Assembly (NCBI RefSeq): GCF_001042675.1
Contig: NZ_AP012333.1
Location: forward strand, 806,001 to 870,000
Direction of reading: 5' to 3'
From: Parascardovia denticolens DSM 10105 = JCM 12538
Lineage (GTDB): Bacteria; Actinomycetota; Actinomycetes; Actinomycetales; Bifidobacteriaceae
DNA: 64,000 bases
The notes under the pieces are model-generated. The model saw only the letters and a program-made list of their open reading frames with translations. It was not told the DNA's origin and did no database searches. This document shows, in pieces, positions 1 through 7,283 of the stretch. Positions within the stretch are counted from its first letter, which is position 1, and each line of letters starts with the position of its first letter. The position numbers and the translations under genes were made by a program.

Positions 1-141
1 CTCATGTCGGAGATGTTGGAATTCCATCCCAGCCAAATCGTCCAGATCTTCCTGGTCTTCGCTTTGGGGTACGTGATCCTCATCATCCCCATTGGCCTTT
101 TGACCACTTACCTGTCCAATAGATTGGCGGTGCGCCGATGA
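1..141 (+). CDS. Amino-acid ABC transporter permease, C-terminal end only
   Basis: The window opens inside a gene whose last 46 codons are visible. They encode a hydrophobic helix (around FLVFALGYVILIIPIGLLTT) and a short basic tail ending LAVRR, which fits the last membrane helix of a polar amino-acid permease of the GluC type. The stop codon overlaps the start of the next permease in an ATGA arrangement, so the two are translationally coupled subunits of one importer. The binding protein and ATPase should lie upstream, outside the window. The assignment rests mainly on the neighbour, because the diagnostic permease loop is not visible. Confidence 0.75.
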   Translation, partial: LMSEMLEFHPSQIVQIFLVFALGYVILIIPIGLLTTYLSNRLAVRR

Positions 142-1397
142 CATCCTCCTCCCATACCGATACTTCCACCCAGCTTCTTTTCGACGCCCCAGGTCCGAAG
201 GGGATGAAGAAGATCCGCATAGCCAACGCCATGGGGGCCTTCCTCATCGTCGTCCTGGTGGCCTTGGTCCTCGTCCGTCTGTGGCGGCCTCCCCAAGGGG
301 AGAACCAGCTTTCCTGGGAGCTGTGGCGGCCCGCTTTGGATTCGGAAGCATGGACCGACTTCTACCTGCCCGGCCTGGTGCAGACTTTGGCCGCCGCCGG
401 TGTGGCCATCGTGGGGTCCGTCCTCTTCGGCCTCCTCTTCGGAATTGGCCGTCTCATCCCCAACGGTTTCGTCCGCTGGCTCTCCGGCATCGTCGTGGAG
501 TTCTGCCGGGCCGTCCCCGTCCTCTTGATGATGATCTTCATGTGGCGTTGGTTCGCCTCATTGGACGTCCCCTCCGCCTCCTATTGGGCCGTGACCCTTT
601 CCTTGGTCCTCTATAACGGGTCCGTGGTGGCCGAGTTGGTCCGGTCCGGGGTCGGCTCCTTGCCCGGCGGACAGCATGAGGCGGCTTTGGCCCTGGGATT
701 GACCAGGACCCGGTCCCTGATGTTGGTGGAAGTCCCCCAGGCCATCTACGCCATGCTGCCCGCAGCCGTCACCCAGCTGGTGGTGGTTCTGAAGGATACG
801 GCTTTGGGGTCCATCATCCTGTATACGGACCTACTCCAGCAATCCCGCCGCCTGGGGTCCATGTACTTTAACATCCTGCAGACCCTGTTCATGGCCGGCA
901 TCCTCTACTTCATCATGTGCTTCATCGTCTCCCGGATCGCCGAGACCCTGCCCGCCCGTATGGCCGCCCGGACCTCCGGCGCTACCGAGCCCGATCCCAC
1001 GGCCCCCATCGCCATCAACGACCCCAGCAACGTGGTCCGCGTGCGGGCCGCCCAGACCCCGCGTCCTCTTGGTGGCGCCCAGCCAGACCTGCCGGACAGC
1101 TATGGCGAATCCGGTTTCACCCCGGACGGATGGATGGGCGATTACCGCGGCTGGCTTCATGAGGATGAAGAGCAGTACCTGCACGGTCGGGAGCGCTACC
1201 ATGAGCGCAACCAGCATATGAGCGTGGAGAAGCTGGCCAGCATGATCAATCAGGATAAGAAGGTCACCCTGGATTCTTCATCCCCGTCCGGCAAACATGG
1301 ACGCAAACACGGCAAACAGGCCAAGCAGACCAGGCAGACCAGGTCGGCCGACAAAGGGGAGAGGAAGGGCAAGCATAAGAAGGATGACAAAAAGTAA
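138..1397 (+). CDS. Amino-acid (glutamate-type) ABC transporter permease with long C-terminal tail
   Basis: This is a 419-residue inner-membrane permease of the His/Glu/Gln/Arg family, probably the GluD-like partner of the preceding subunit. Membrane helices occur at about residues 30-50, 80-105, 120-145, 155-175 and 250-270. The EAA coupling loop that contacts the ATPase is clear around residues 180-200 (GGQHEAALALGLTRTRSLML). The family is normally about 270 residues. Here a hydrophilic tail of some 140 residues (about 280-419) follows the last helix, turning Pro/Asp-rich and then strongly Lys/Arg-rich at the end. The tail is probably cytoplasmic and its role is unknown. The start ATG overlaps the upstream stop codon. 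Confidence 0.9.
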   Translation: MTSSSHTDTSTQLLFDAPGPKGMKKIRIANAMGAFLIVVLVALVLVRLWRPPQGENQLSWELWRPALDSEAWTDFYLPGLVQTLAAAGVAIVGSVLFGLLFGIGRLIPNGFVRWLSGIVVEFCRAVPVLLMMIFMWRWFASLDVPSASYWAVTLSLVLYNGSVVAELVRSGVGSLPGGQHEAALALGLTRTRSLMLVEVPQAIYAMLPAAVTQLVVVLKDTALGSIILYTDLLQQSRRLGSMYFNILQTLFMAGILYFIMCFIVSRIAETLPARMAARTSGATEPDPTAPIAINDPSNVVRVRAAQTPRPLGGAQPDLPDSYGESGFTPDGWMGDYRGWLHEDEEQYLHGRERYHERNQHMSVEKLASMINQDKKVTLDSSSPSGKHGRKHGKQAKQTRQTRSADKGERKGKHKKDDKK

Positions 1398-1414
1398 GTA
1401 AGAGCGACCGGTGA

Positions 1415-1443
1415 TTGTCATGGGGCGGTCTTACACTGTAAAA
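1415..1443 (+). promoter_or_regulatory. Candidate promoter of the infC operon
   Basis: TTGTCA (1415-1420) and TGTAAA (1438-1443) are separated by 17 bases and match the sigma-70 -35 and -10 boxes at five and four of six positions. They lie just after the permease gene and about 290 bases before infC, which leaves room for a long leader. This was found by eye and has not been tested. Confidence 0.4.
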
Positions 1444-1515
1444 GCTTGAGAAATCAAGAAAGTGGATCTCCCACCTGGGAACCTTTTGAGGCTCCGGGTT
1501 CAGGCTGAAGCCTTG

Positions 1516-1731
1516 GGCTGCAGCCACGGCCGGTCGTCCGGCCATGCATGAGGAATCATGCTTCCCCGTCCAAGGGATGTTTCAAGCATTCGTCGCCTGC
1601 GAGGGCGAAGCTTTGGGCGGGCGTTGGAAGCCATGTTTCCGATTAGGGTGATTCAAAAGCGATTCCGCTTTCTTCTCCTTGCCATCCCGGCCGGGAACAA
1701 GAAGGCGGAGCAAAGATGAAATGGAGTCATC
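1516..1731 (+). promoter_or_regulatory. Structured leader of infC-rpmI-rplT
   Basis: The untranslated stretch before infC holds back-to-back hairpins. GGCCGG-TCGT-CCGGCC lies at 1528-1543 and GCATGA-GGAA-TCATGC, with a GNRA tetraloop, at 1546-1561. A GGCTGCAGCC self-complement lies at 1516-1525. In many bacteria this operon is controlled through its leader by L20 or IF3, so a regulatory RNA is likely here. No pseudoknot or terminator was worked out. Confidence 0.45.
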
Positions 1732-2511
1732 ATCAGCGAACAACGTATTAATGATGAGATTCGCGCTTCCGAGGTCCGTCTGATCGGACCGAACGGTGAG
1801 CAGGTCGGCATCGTGAAGACCTCGATCGCCATGAATCTCGCGCGTGAGGCCAACCTCGACCTGGTCGAGGTGTCCGCGCACGCCAAGCCGCCTGTGGCAA
1901 AGCTCATCGACTATGGCAAGTTCAAGTACAACGAGAAGATCAAAGCCCGTGAAGCTCGCCGTAACCAGAGCACAGCCGAAGTCAAGGAATCGCGTTTCCG
2001 CCTGAAGATCGATGATCATGATTTCGAAGTCAAGAAGAACCAGGTGTCCCGCTTCCTGGAAGGGGGAGACAAGGTCAAGGTGAGCATCATGCTCCGAGGC
2101 CGCGAGCAGTCCCGGCCGGTGGGAGGCATCGAGCTCATGCAGCGTCTGGCTGATGAAGTGGAGGAGTTCGGCACTGTCGAATCCGCCCCTCGCCGTGATG
2201 GACGCAACATCATCATGGTGTTGGCGCCTAAAGGCAAGAAGGTCCACAAGCAGTCCGAGCAGCGCCGTCGCGGGGCCGATTCCCGCGAAGAGCGCCAGGC
2301 CCGTCAACAGGCGCGCTTGAAGGCCAAGGAAGAGGCTCAAAAGGCCGCGGCCCAGGAAGCAAAGGAGGCTCTCGCCTCCCTGGGCAAGGGCTCTTCCGCC
2401 GCCGAGCAGACTGATTCGGAATCAGAGAATCCCCAGACTTCCACGAAGAAGACTTCTTCCCGTCCCGCGGATGAGGGCGAGGGGAAGGCATCACCTAAGG
2501 AGGGCAAATAA
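1732..2511 (+). CDS. infC: Translation initiation factor IF-3
   Basis: IF-3 binds the 30S subunit, keeps it apart from 50S and checks the start codon. The product has the IF-3 N domain (INDEIRASEVRLIG, GEQVGIVKTS), the linker helix (AKPPVAKLIDYGKFKYNE) and the C domain (EIKESRFR-like region to about residue 195). An extra Lys/Glu/Ala/Ser-rich tail of about 60 residues follows. The reading frame has no ATG before the conserved N-terminus, and the nearest in-frame upstream stop is at 1717-1719. I place the start at ATC 1732, with GGAG at 1723-1726 five bases before it. This gives I-S-E-Q-R-I-N-D, which parallels the non-AUG starts of infC in other bacteria. The GTG at 1813 would delete about 27 conserved residues. 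The stop overlaps the rpmI start. Confidence 0.93.
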   Translation: MSEQRINDEIRASEVRLIGPNGEQVGIVKTSIAMNLAREANLDLVEVSAHAKPPVAKLIDYGKFKYNEKIKAREARRNQSTAEVKESRFRLKIDDHDFEVKKNQVSRFLEGGDKVKVSIMLRGREQSRPVGGIELMQRLADEVEEFGTVESAPRRDGRNIIMVLAPKGKKVHKQSEQRRRGADSREERQARQQARLKAKEEAQKAAAQEAKEALASLGKGSSAAEQTDSESENPQTSTKKTSSRPADEGEGKASPKEGK

Positions 2512-2705
2512 TGCCAAAGATGAAAAGTAATTCCGCCCTGTCCAAGCGCGTGCGCACCACCAGCAAGGGCAAGATGGTCCACAACGGCAGCGCCATGCGC
2601 CATAATCTGGAGAACAAGTCCGCTTCCCGGCGTCGTCGCATGTCCGACAACAAGGTTCTGGCCAAGGCCCAGACCAAGAAGCTGGCCGCCATGCTCAACG
2701 CCTGA
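2511..2705 (+). CDS. rpmI: 50S ribosomal protein L35
   Basis: This 64-residue, very basic protein has the L35 N-terminus (MPKMKSNSALSKRVRTT), the GKMVHNGSAMRHNLENKS core and the RRRRM segment. It is a component of the large ribosomal subunit. Its length is normal for the family. The ATG shares one base with the infC stop (TAATG), so its translation is coupled to infC. Confidence 0.97.
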   Translation: MPKMKSNSALSKRVRTTSKGKMVHNGSAMRHNLENKSASRRRRMSDNKVLAKAQTKKLAAMLNA

Positions 2706-2790
2706 GGCCAGATCTTAGCCGGCGAGTCCAGACGGATATACGAAGAAATAGATTTTAGAACAGACGTCAAGAAAGACGAGGAATTGAATT

Positions 2791-3171
2791 ATGGCACGTG
2801 TCAAGCGCGCAGTGAATGCGCATAAGAAGCGTCGTGTGGTGCTCGAGCGGGCGAAGGGCTATCGTGGCCAGCGCTCCCGCCTTTATCGTAAGGCCAAGGA
2901 GCAGCTCCTGCACTCCTTCACTTACAGCTTCCGCGACCGCAAGGCCCGCAAGGGTGATTTCCGCAAGCTGTGGATCACCCGCATCAACGTGGCCGTCCGC
3001 GCCGAAGGCATGACTTACAACCGCTTCATCCAGGGTCTGCGCCTGGCCGGCATCGAACTCGATCGCCGCGCTTTGGCTGACCTGGCCGTGAACGATCATG
3101 ACACTTTCGTCTCCATCGTGGATGCCGCCAAGAAGGCTCTGCCGGCGGACGTGAACGCTCCCGCCAAGTAA
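2791..3171 (+). CDS. rplT: 50S ribosomal protein L20
   Basis: L20 is needed early in 50S assembly and often represses its own operon by binding the leader. The 126-residue product shows the typical N-terminus ([26 protein letters not shown], given here only as its start), the basic [14 protein letters not shown] helix and the globular C-terminus with [21 protein letters not shown]. The ribosome site GACGAGG precedes the ATG. It is the third gene of the infC operon, 85 bases after rpmI, and is followed by a strong terminator. Confidence 0.97.
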   Translation: MARVKRAVNAHKKRRVVLERAKGYRGQRSRLYRKAKEQLLHSFTYSFRDRKARKGDFRKLWITRINVAVRAEGMTYNRFIQGLRLAGIELDRRALADLAVNDHDTFVSIVDAAKKALPADVNAPAK

Positions 3172-3259
3172 GCAAGGTCGGGGCAAGCGGAAAGTCGGAA
3201 CGGCTGATGAGCCGGAACCTACAGCTCCGAGAAGGGGAGCGCCCTCCCTTTCGATTCAG

Positions 3260-3287
3260 GGGATGGTCTTGGAACCATCCCTTTTTT
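3260..3287 (+). terminator. Rho-independent terminator of infC-rpmI-rplT
   Basis: A perfect 8-bp stem, GGGATGGT (3260-3267) and ACCATCCC (3274-3281), encloses a 6-base loop and is followed directly by six T residues. It lies about 90 bases after the rplT stop. Confidence 0.9.
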
Positions 3288-3403
3288 CATGCCTTTCGTT
3301 CATTTCGCTCGTCCCCTCATCCCGGTCTAGGAAGGATTTCGCTCTAGGCCTTCTTACTTGCACGTTCTAATGTGAAGAAGCCTCCTATCAGAGGCGTGTC
3401 CTT

Positions 3404-3463
3404 TTGTGATTCCGCCTTTTCTAGAGTAGAGTGGGAGTGTGCGAGATGCAACGTTTGCGTCTC
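3404..3463 (+). promoter_or_regulatory. Promoter and LacI-type operator of the sugar kinase gene
   Basis: TTGTGA (3404-3409) and TAGAGT (3427-3432) are spaced 17 bases and form a reasonable promoter. About ten bases downstream, over the expected transcription start, is an imperfect 21-base inverted repeat at 3443-3463 with core GCAACGTTTGC. Its half sites are GAGAtGCAA and TTGCgTCTC. The core resembles LacI-family operators (GCAA..TTGC). A repressor bound here would block transcription; no LacI gene is in the window. Confidence 0.5.
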
Positions 3464-3534
3464 CTCAAAGAAGTCTCATTCAATGAAGATAAGACGTAGA
3501 GTATGGTCTCCATCTTCAGATAGAAAGGAATCAG

Positions 3535-4452
3535 ATGGGTGATTCAGCACAATCCAAAGATCAGCATATTGTCGTAGCCCTGGGCGAGCTTTTGTGGGAC
3601 ATGCTTCCCACCGGCAAACGAGCCGGTGGCGCCCCTGCGAATTTCTGCTACCATTCCATGAAGAACGGGGCCGATGGATATGCGATCAGCGCTTTGGGAG
3701 AAGACGAACTCGGAGATGAGCTGGAAGCAGAGGTCAAGAAGGCCGGCATCAAGCATGTGATCAAACGCAACGCTTATCCGACCGGAACCGTGGAAGTCCA
3801 TCTGAGCGATGGCATCCCGACCTACGACATCGTCAAGGACGTCGCTTGGGACCATATCCCCTTCACCAAGGACATGGTCGATCTGGTCAAGCAGGCCGAC
3901 GCCGTCTGCTACGGGACCTTGGCCTGCCGCAGCCAGGAATCACATGACACCATCATGCGTTTGCTCGACCAGGTCCATCCTGGCACCATGAAGTATTTCG
4001 ACATCAACCTTCGCGGCGATTTCTACTCCAAGATCCTCATCGAAGAGCAGCTCGAATCCGCCACCGTCTTCAAGATCAACGACGAAGAGATCACCCAGCT
4101 CCAGACCATGTTCAGCGTCCCCGGCACCCCCGAGGAAGTGGCCCAGTGGTTCCTCAAGCAGTATGACCTGGATTACGTGATCCTGACGGCCGGCAGCGAA
4201 TATTCCGAAGTCTTCGGCAAGGGCGGGGCCTTCTCCAAGGTCGTCACCCCGAAGGTGGAAGTGATCGACACCGTCGGCGCCGGCGATTCCTTCTCCGGCG
4301 TCTTCTGCATCGAGATCCTCAAGGGCACCCCGCTCCACCTGGCCCATAAGAGGGCGGCCAACGTGGCCGCTTATGTGTGCACCAAGGCCGGGGCCTGGCC
4401 GGAGTATCCCGACGAGATCCCCGATTACGTGGCGGATCAAGGGCTGGAATAA
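3535..4452 (+). CDS. PfkB-family sugar kinase, probably fructokinase
   Basis: The 305-residue cytoplasmic kinase phosphorylates a sugar, most likely fructose, with ATP. The N-terminus has LGELLWDMLPTGKRAGGAPANF, the substrate-binding GG motif of the PfkB/ribokinase family. The C-terminus has DTVGAGDSFSG, with the anion-hole glycines and the catalytic Asp. Lengths of about 300 residues are usual for fructokinases. The ATG follows AAAGGAATCAG. It sits behind a promoter with a LacI-like operator, and a sugar symporter gene follows 250 bases on, which suggests an uptake-plus-phosphorylation pair. The exact sugar cannot be read from the sequence. Confidence 0.88.
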   Translation: MGDSAQSKDQHIVVALGELLWDMLPTGKRAGGAPANFCYHSMKNGADGYAISALGEDELGDELEAEVKKAGIKHVIKRNAYPTGTVEVHLSDGIPTYDIVKDVAWDHIPFTKDMVDLVKQADAVCYGTLACRSQESHDTIMRLLDQVHPGTMKYFDINLRGDFYSKILIEEQLESATVFKINDEEITQLQTMFSVPGTPEEVAQWFLKQYDLDYVILTAGSEYSEVFGKGGAFSKVVTPKVEVIDTVGAGDSFSGVFCIEILKGTPLHLAHKRAANVAAYVCTKAGAWPEYPDEIPDYVADQGLE

Positions 4453-4705
4453 ATCACGGTCCGTAAGGGACCTCGTGCTCTCCGTCTGTATCTTTCTTCC
4501 AGGCTTCTCAGCCGCTGTCCGCCTCTTTCCGGTTTGGATGGCGACCGGCTGGCCTGACCTCACCGACGCTGTGGAAGGATCCTCTTGTCCGGCGGTTCTC
4601 TGTCTTTCTTCGCGCGCCCAACGTGTGCTTGGCGTGCGTGCGCCATCAGGTGAGTGTTTCTATCTTTTCGGCAGAACCATCTTCCCCTCGTTCTAAGGAT
4701 TTTTC

Positions 4706-5929
4706 ATGGAACAAAAAATGACACGACAAACGAAACAAGCCTCAGCAGGCGTCATCGCCCCGATTTTCCTGGCCTTCTTCACCATGGGCTTCGTCGATTT
4801 CGTAGGAACCGCGACCAACCTCGTGAAAGAGGATCTGACCTTGTCATCCGGACAAGCCAGCCTCTTCACCACCATGGTCTTCTTCTGGTTCTTCATCTTC
4901 GCCATCCCCACCAGCTATTGCATGAACAAGTATGGCCGCCGGGTGACCGTCCTGATCTCCATCGCCATCACCATCGGCGCCTGCATCTTCCCCATCTTCG
5001 CTTACGCCATTCCCGGCGTCCCCAAAGGCGGCAAGCTGGCTCTCATGGTCATCTCCTTCATCCTCTTGGGCATAGGCAACACCTTCATGCAGGTGTCCCT
5101 GAACCCTCTGATCGCCAACCTGGTTTCCGGAGACCGCTATTCCAGCACCATCTCCGCCGGCCAGTTCGTCAAGGCCATCGCTTCCTTCTCGGCTCCTCTC
5201 ATCGCCGCCTGGCTGGGTCAGGCCTTCCACATCTGGTGGTTCATGTACGTGATCTTCCTGATCATCTCCGTCCTGGCCTTCGTCTGGCTGGCCGCTGATA
5301 AGATCCAGGAGGAGAAGCAGACCGCCCCCGACATGTCCTTCGGCAAGGTGCTGGGACTTCTGGGCGATACGGTCATCCTGCTCTGCTTCATCGGCATCCT
5401 CTGCCATGTGGGCATCGACGCCGGGGTCAACACTTACGCCCCCCAGTTCCTGATGGGGGCTCATGCCGGCATGAAGGCTTCCGCCGCCGCCTACACCACG
5501 TCGATTTACTTCGCCTTCCGTACCTTGGGCTTCGCCGTGGGCATGTGGGCCCTGGCCAAGTATTCCAACAAGGTGACCGTGGCCATCTGCGCCACCTGTG
5601 TGGCCTTGTCCGTCCTCTGCTTCATCCTCTTCACCACGGTCCTGCCGGTCAACTGGATCCTCTATGTGGCCTTGGCCTTAGTCGGCTTCGGCAACTCCAA
5701 CGTCTTCTCCCTCATGTTCTCCATCGCCGGTCTCCATATGCCCAAGCGTCAGAACGAGATCTCCGGCCTGATGATCATGGGCCTGATCGGTGGGGCCATC
5801 CTGCCTCCGATCATGGGCGGCATCTCCTCCTTGGTCGGCAGCCAACTCGGCTCCGCCCTGGTCCTGATCGTCCCCGCCTGCTATCTGGTCTTCGTGGCCT
5901 GCAATCCTCACCTTCTGGGCGAGGACTGA
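4706..5929 (+). CDS. MFS sugar symporter, FHS/FucP-like
   Basis: This 407-residue protein of about twelve membrane helices belongs to the major facilitator superfamily. The layout (an acidic residue in the first helix, MGFVDFVGTATNLVKEDL; YGRRVTVLIS in the loop 2-3 region; ISGLMIMGLIGGAILPPIMG near the C-terminus) resembles the fucose:H+ symporter (FHS) group, whose members import fucose, glucose or fructose. TAAGGA at 4695-4700 sits just before the chosen ATG. Its neighbour is a fructokinase-like gene, so fructose is a reasonable guess. A terminator follows. Confidence 0.85.
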   Translation: MEQKMTRQTKQASAGVIAPIFLAFFTMGFVDFVGTATNLVKEDLTLSSGQASLFTTMVFFWFFIFAIPTSYCMNKYGRRVTVLISIAITIGACIFPIFAYAIPGVPKGGKLALMVISFILLGIGNTFMQVSLNPLIANLVSGDRYSSTISAGQFVKAIASFSAPLIAAWLGQAFHIWWFMYVIFLIISVLAFVWLAADKIQEEKQTAPDMSFGKVLGLLGDTVILLCFIGILCHVGIDAGVNTYAPQFLMGAHAGMKASAAAYTTSIYFAFRTLGFAVGMWALAKYSNKVTVAICATCVALSVLCFILFTTVLPVNWILYVALALVGFGNSNVFSLMFSIAGLHMPKRQNEISGLMIMGLIGGAILPPIMGGISSLVGSQLGSALVLIVPACYLVFVACNPHLLGED

Positions 5930-5976
5930 TGATCGCTGGACAGTCGTCTGATAGCTGAGGGAATCATTCCCCTTTT

Positions 5977-6006
5977 GGGCTCATCCGGGAAACCGGATGG
6001 GCCTTT
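5977..6006 (+). terminator. Terminator after the sugar symporter gene
   Basis: The stem GGGCTCATCCGG pairs with CCGGATGGGCC around a GAAA loop (about 5977-6002), with one bulge, and is followed by TTTT. It lies about 50 bases after the stop codon of the symporter gene. Confidence 0.75.
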
Positions 6007-6154
6007 TGCGAGGATTGGGCCGAAAATCGGGGGAGGACGGGGGAGAAGCGATAGGATTTGAGGGGATGTATTTGACGGAATCTCGGGTAGGCCTGAGACG
6101 GACTTGCAAGAGGATTTGATACAGATTTGACACAGAAAGCGGAAAGGCGGGACG

Positions 6155-7087
6155 ATGACCGCGACGAATGAGGATTTCGAGACCGGCAGGGAGCTCTTCC
6201 TCGGCTACATCTCGATTGAGAAAGGCTTGTCCGAAGCCACGCGCCGGGCTTATGAATCCGATTTGAAGAAGTACATGGCCTGGCTGGCTAGGCATGGGAT
6301 TGACCGGCCCGACCAAATCAGACAGGAGGACGTGGAGACCTTCGTGGCCAGCTTGTCCCAGGAGGGGGAGTCCAGCAGGTCCATCGCCCGCAGGCTGGCT
6401 TCCATACACGAATACCACCGTTTCCTCACCTCCCGGGGGATGGCGCAGGCCGACGTCTCGCAAGGGGTCAAGCCCCCCAAGGCGGCTTCGGTCCTGCCGG
6501 ATGTTCTCACCATCGAAGAGGTCCGTAGACTCTTGGAGAAAACCAGCAATGAGAGGGATACGGACCCGGTCGTCTTGCGGGACAGGGCTTTGTTGGAGTT
6601 CCTGTACGCGACCGGAGCCCGCGTCTCCGAAGCGGTAGGGGCCAATCTGACTGACGTCGATCTGGATGATCATTTCGCCCGTCTGACCGGCAAGGGGAAC
6701 AAACAACGCCTGGTGCCCTTGGGGTCGTATGCCTGCCAGGCCATGGAAAGATATCTGGACGGTCCTCGGGCCCAGCTTCAGGCCAAGGCCGCCAAAGGGG
6801 CCGAGGTCAACGCCATCTTCCTGAACAAAAAGGGCAAACGCCTGTCCCGCCAATCGGTCTGGGAGATCGTCCAGAAGGCGGCTGACAGGGCGGGGATCAC
6901 CAAGGAAGTCCATCCCCATACTTTGCGCCATTCCTGCGCCACCCATCTGATCCAAGGCGGGGCCGACGTGCGCATGGTCCAGGAGCTTTTGGGGCATGCG
7001 TCGGTGACCACCACCCAGATCTACACCCACATCTCGCCCCAGACTTTGATTGAATCCTATATGGGGGCCCATCCCCGGGCGAATTAA
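6155..7087 (+). CDS. xerD: Site-specific tyrosine recombinase XerD
   Basis: XerD acts with XerC at dif to resolve chromosome dimers, normally activated by FtsK. The 310-residue protein has the SAM-like N-terminal core-binding domain (about 10-100) and a complete catalytic set: R156 (ATGARVSE), K180, H255 and R258 (HPHTLRHS), H281 (LLGHASVTTTQ) and the nucleophile Y290. The length is normal. It stands alone between two terminators. XerC, ParA, ScpA/B and the start of FtsK are all in this window, consistent with a housekeeping role, not an integrase. Confidence 0.93.
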   Translation: MTATNEDFETGRELFLGYISIEKGLSEATRRAYESDLKKYMAWLARHGIDRPDQIRQEDVETFVASLSQEGESSRSIARRLASIHEYHRFLTSRGMAQADVSQGVKPPKAASVLPDVLTIEEVRRLLEKTSNERDTDPVVLRDRALLEFLYATGARVSEAVGANLTDVDLDDHFARLTGKGNKQRLVPLGSYACQAMERYLDGPRAQLQAKAAKGAEVNAIFLNKKGKRLSRQSVWEIVQKAADRAGITKEVHPHTLRHSCATHLIQGGADVRMVQELLGHASVTTTQIYTHISPQTLIESYMGAHPRAN

Positions 7088-7167
7088 GGAAGCAGTCCCG
7101 ACCCGGGCGAACGATTGGTCTTTGGCCGAAATCAGCGGCCTTCAGGCTGATCAGCAGGAAAGATATG

Positions 7168-7208
7168 AAAAGCGGCACCCAGAATCCTGAATCCTGGATG
7201 CCGCTTTC
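7168..7208. terminator. Bidirectional terminator between xerD and peptide-binding protein
   Basis: AAAGCGGCA (about 7169-7177) pairs with TGCCGCTTT (about 7199-7207), with an inner CCAG/CTGG pairing. A-rich and T-rich flanks on each side let it serve both xerD (plus) and the convergent binding-protein gene (minus). Confidence 0.8.
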
Positions 7209-7283
7209 CTGTTCTCAGCTTCGGCAGACGAAGCTCAGGGCTTTAAGAGGCCATGACCGCTCATGCCGAGGCCGGAGTGGGGA

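Noticed and set aside
1813-1815. GTG as the infC start
   Set aside because: It would remove the conserved INDEIRASEVRLIG N-terminus of IF-3, which is encoded in frame directly upstream.
6155-7087. xerD (and xerC at 27668) as integrases of mobile elements
   Set aside because: Both have the length, motifs and surroundings of chromosomal Xer recombinases; no att repeats or phage genes are next to them.
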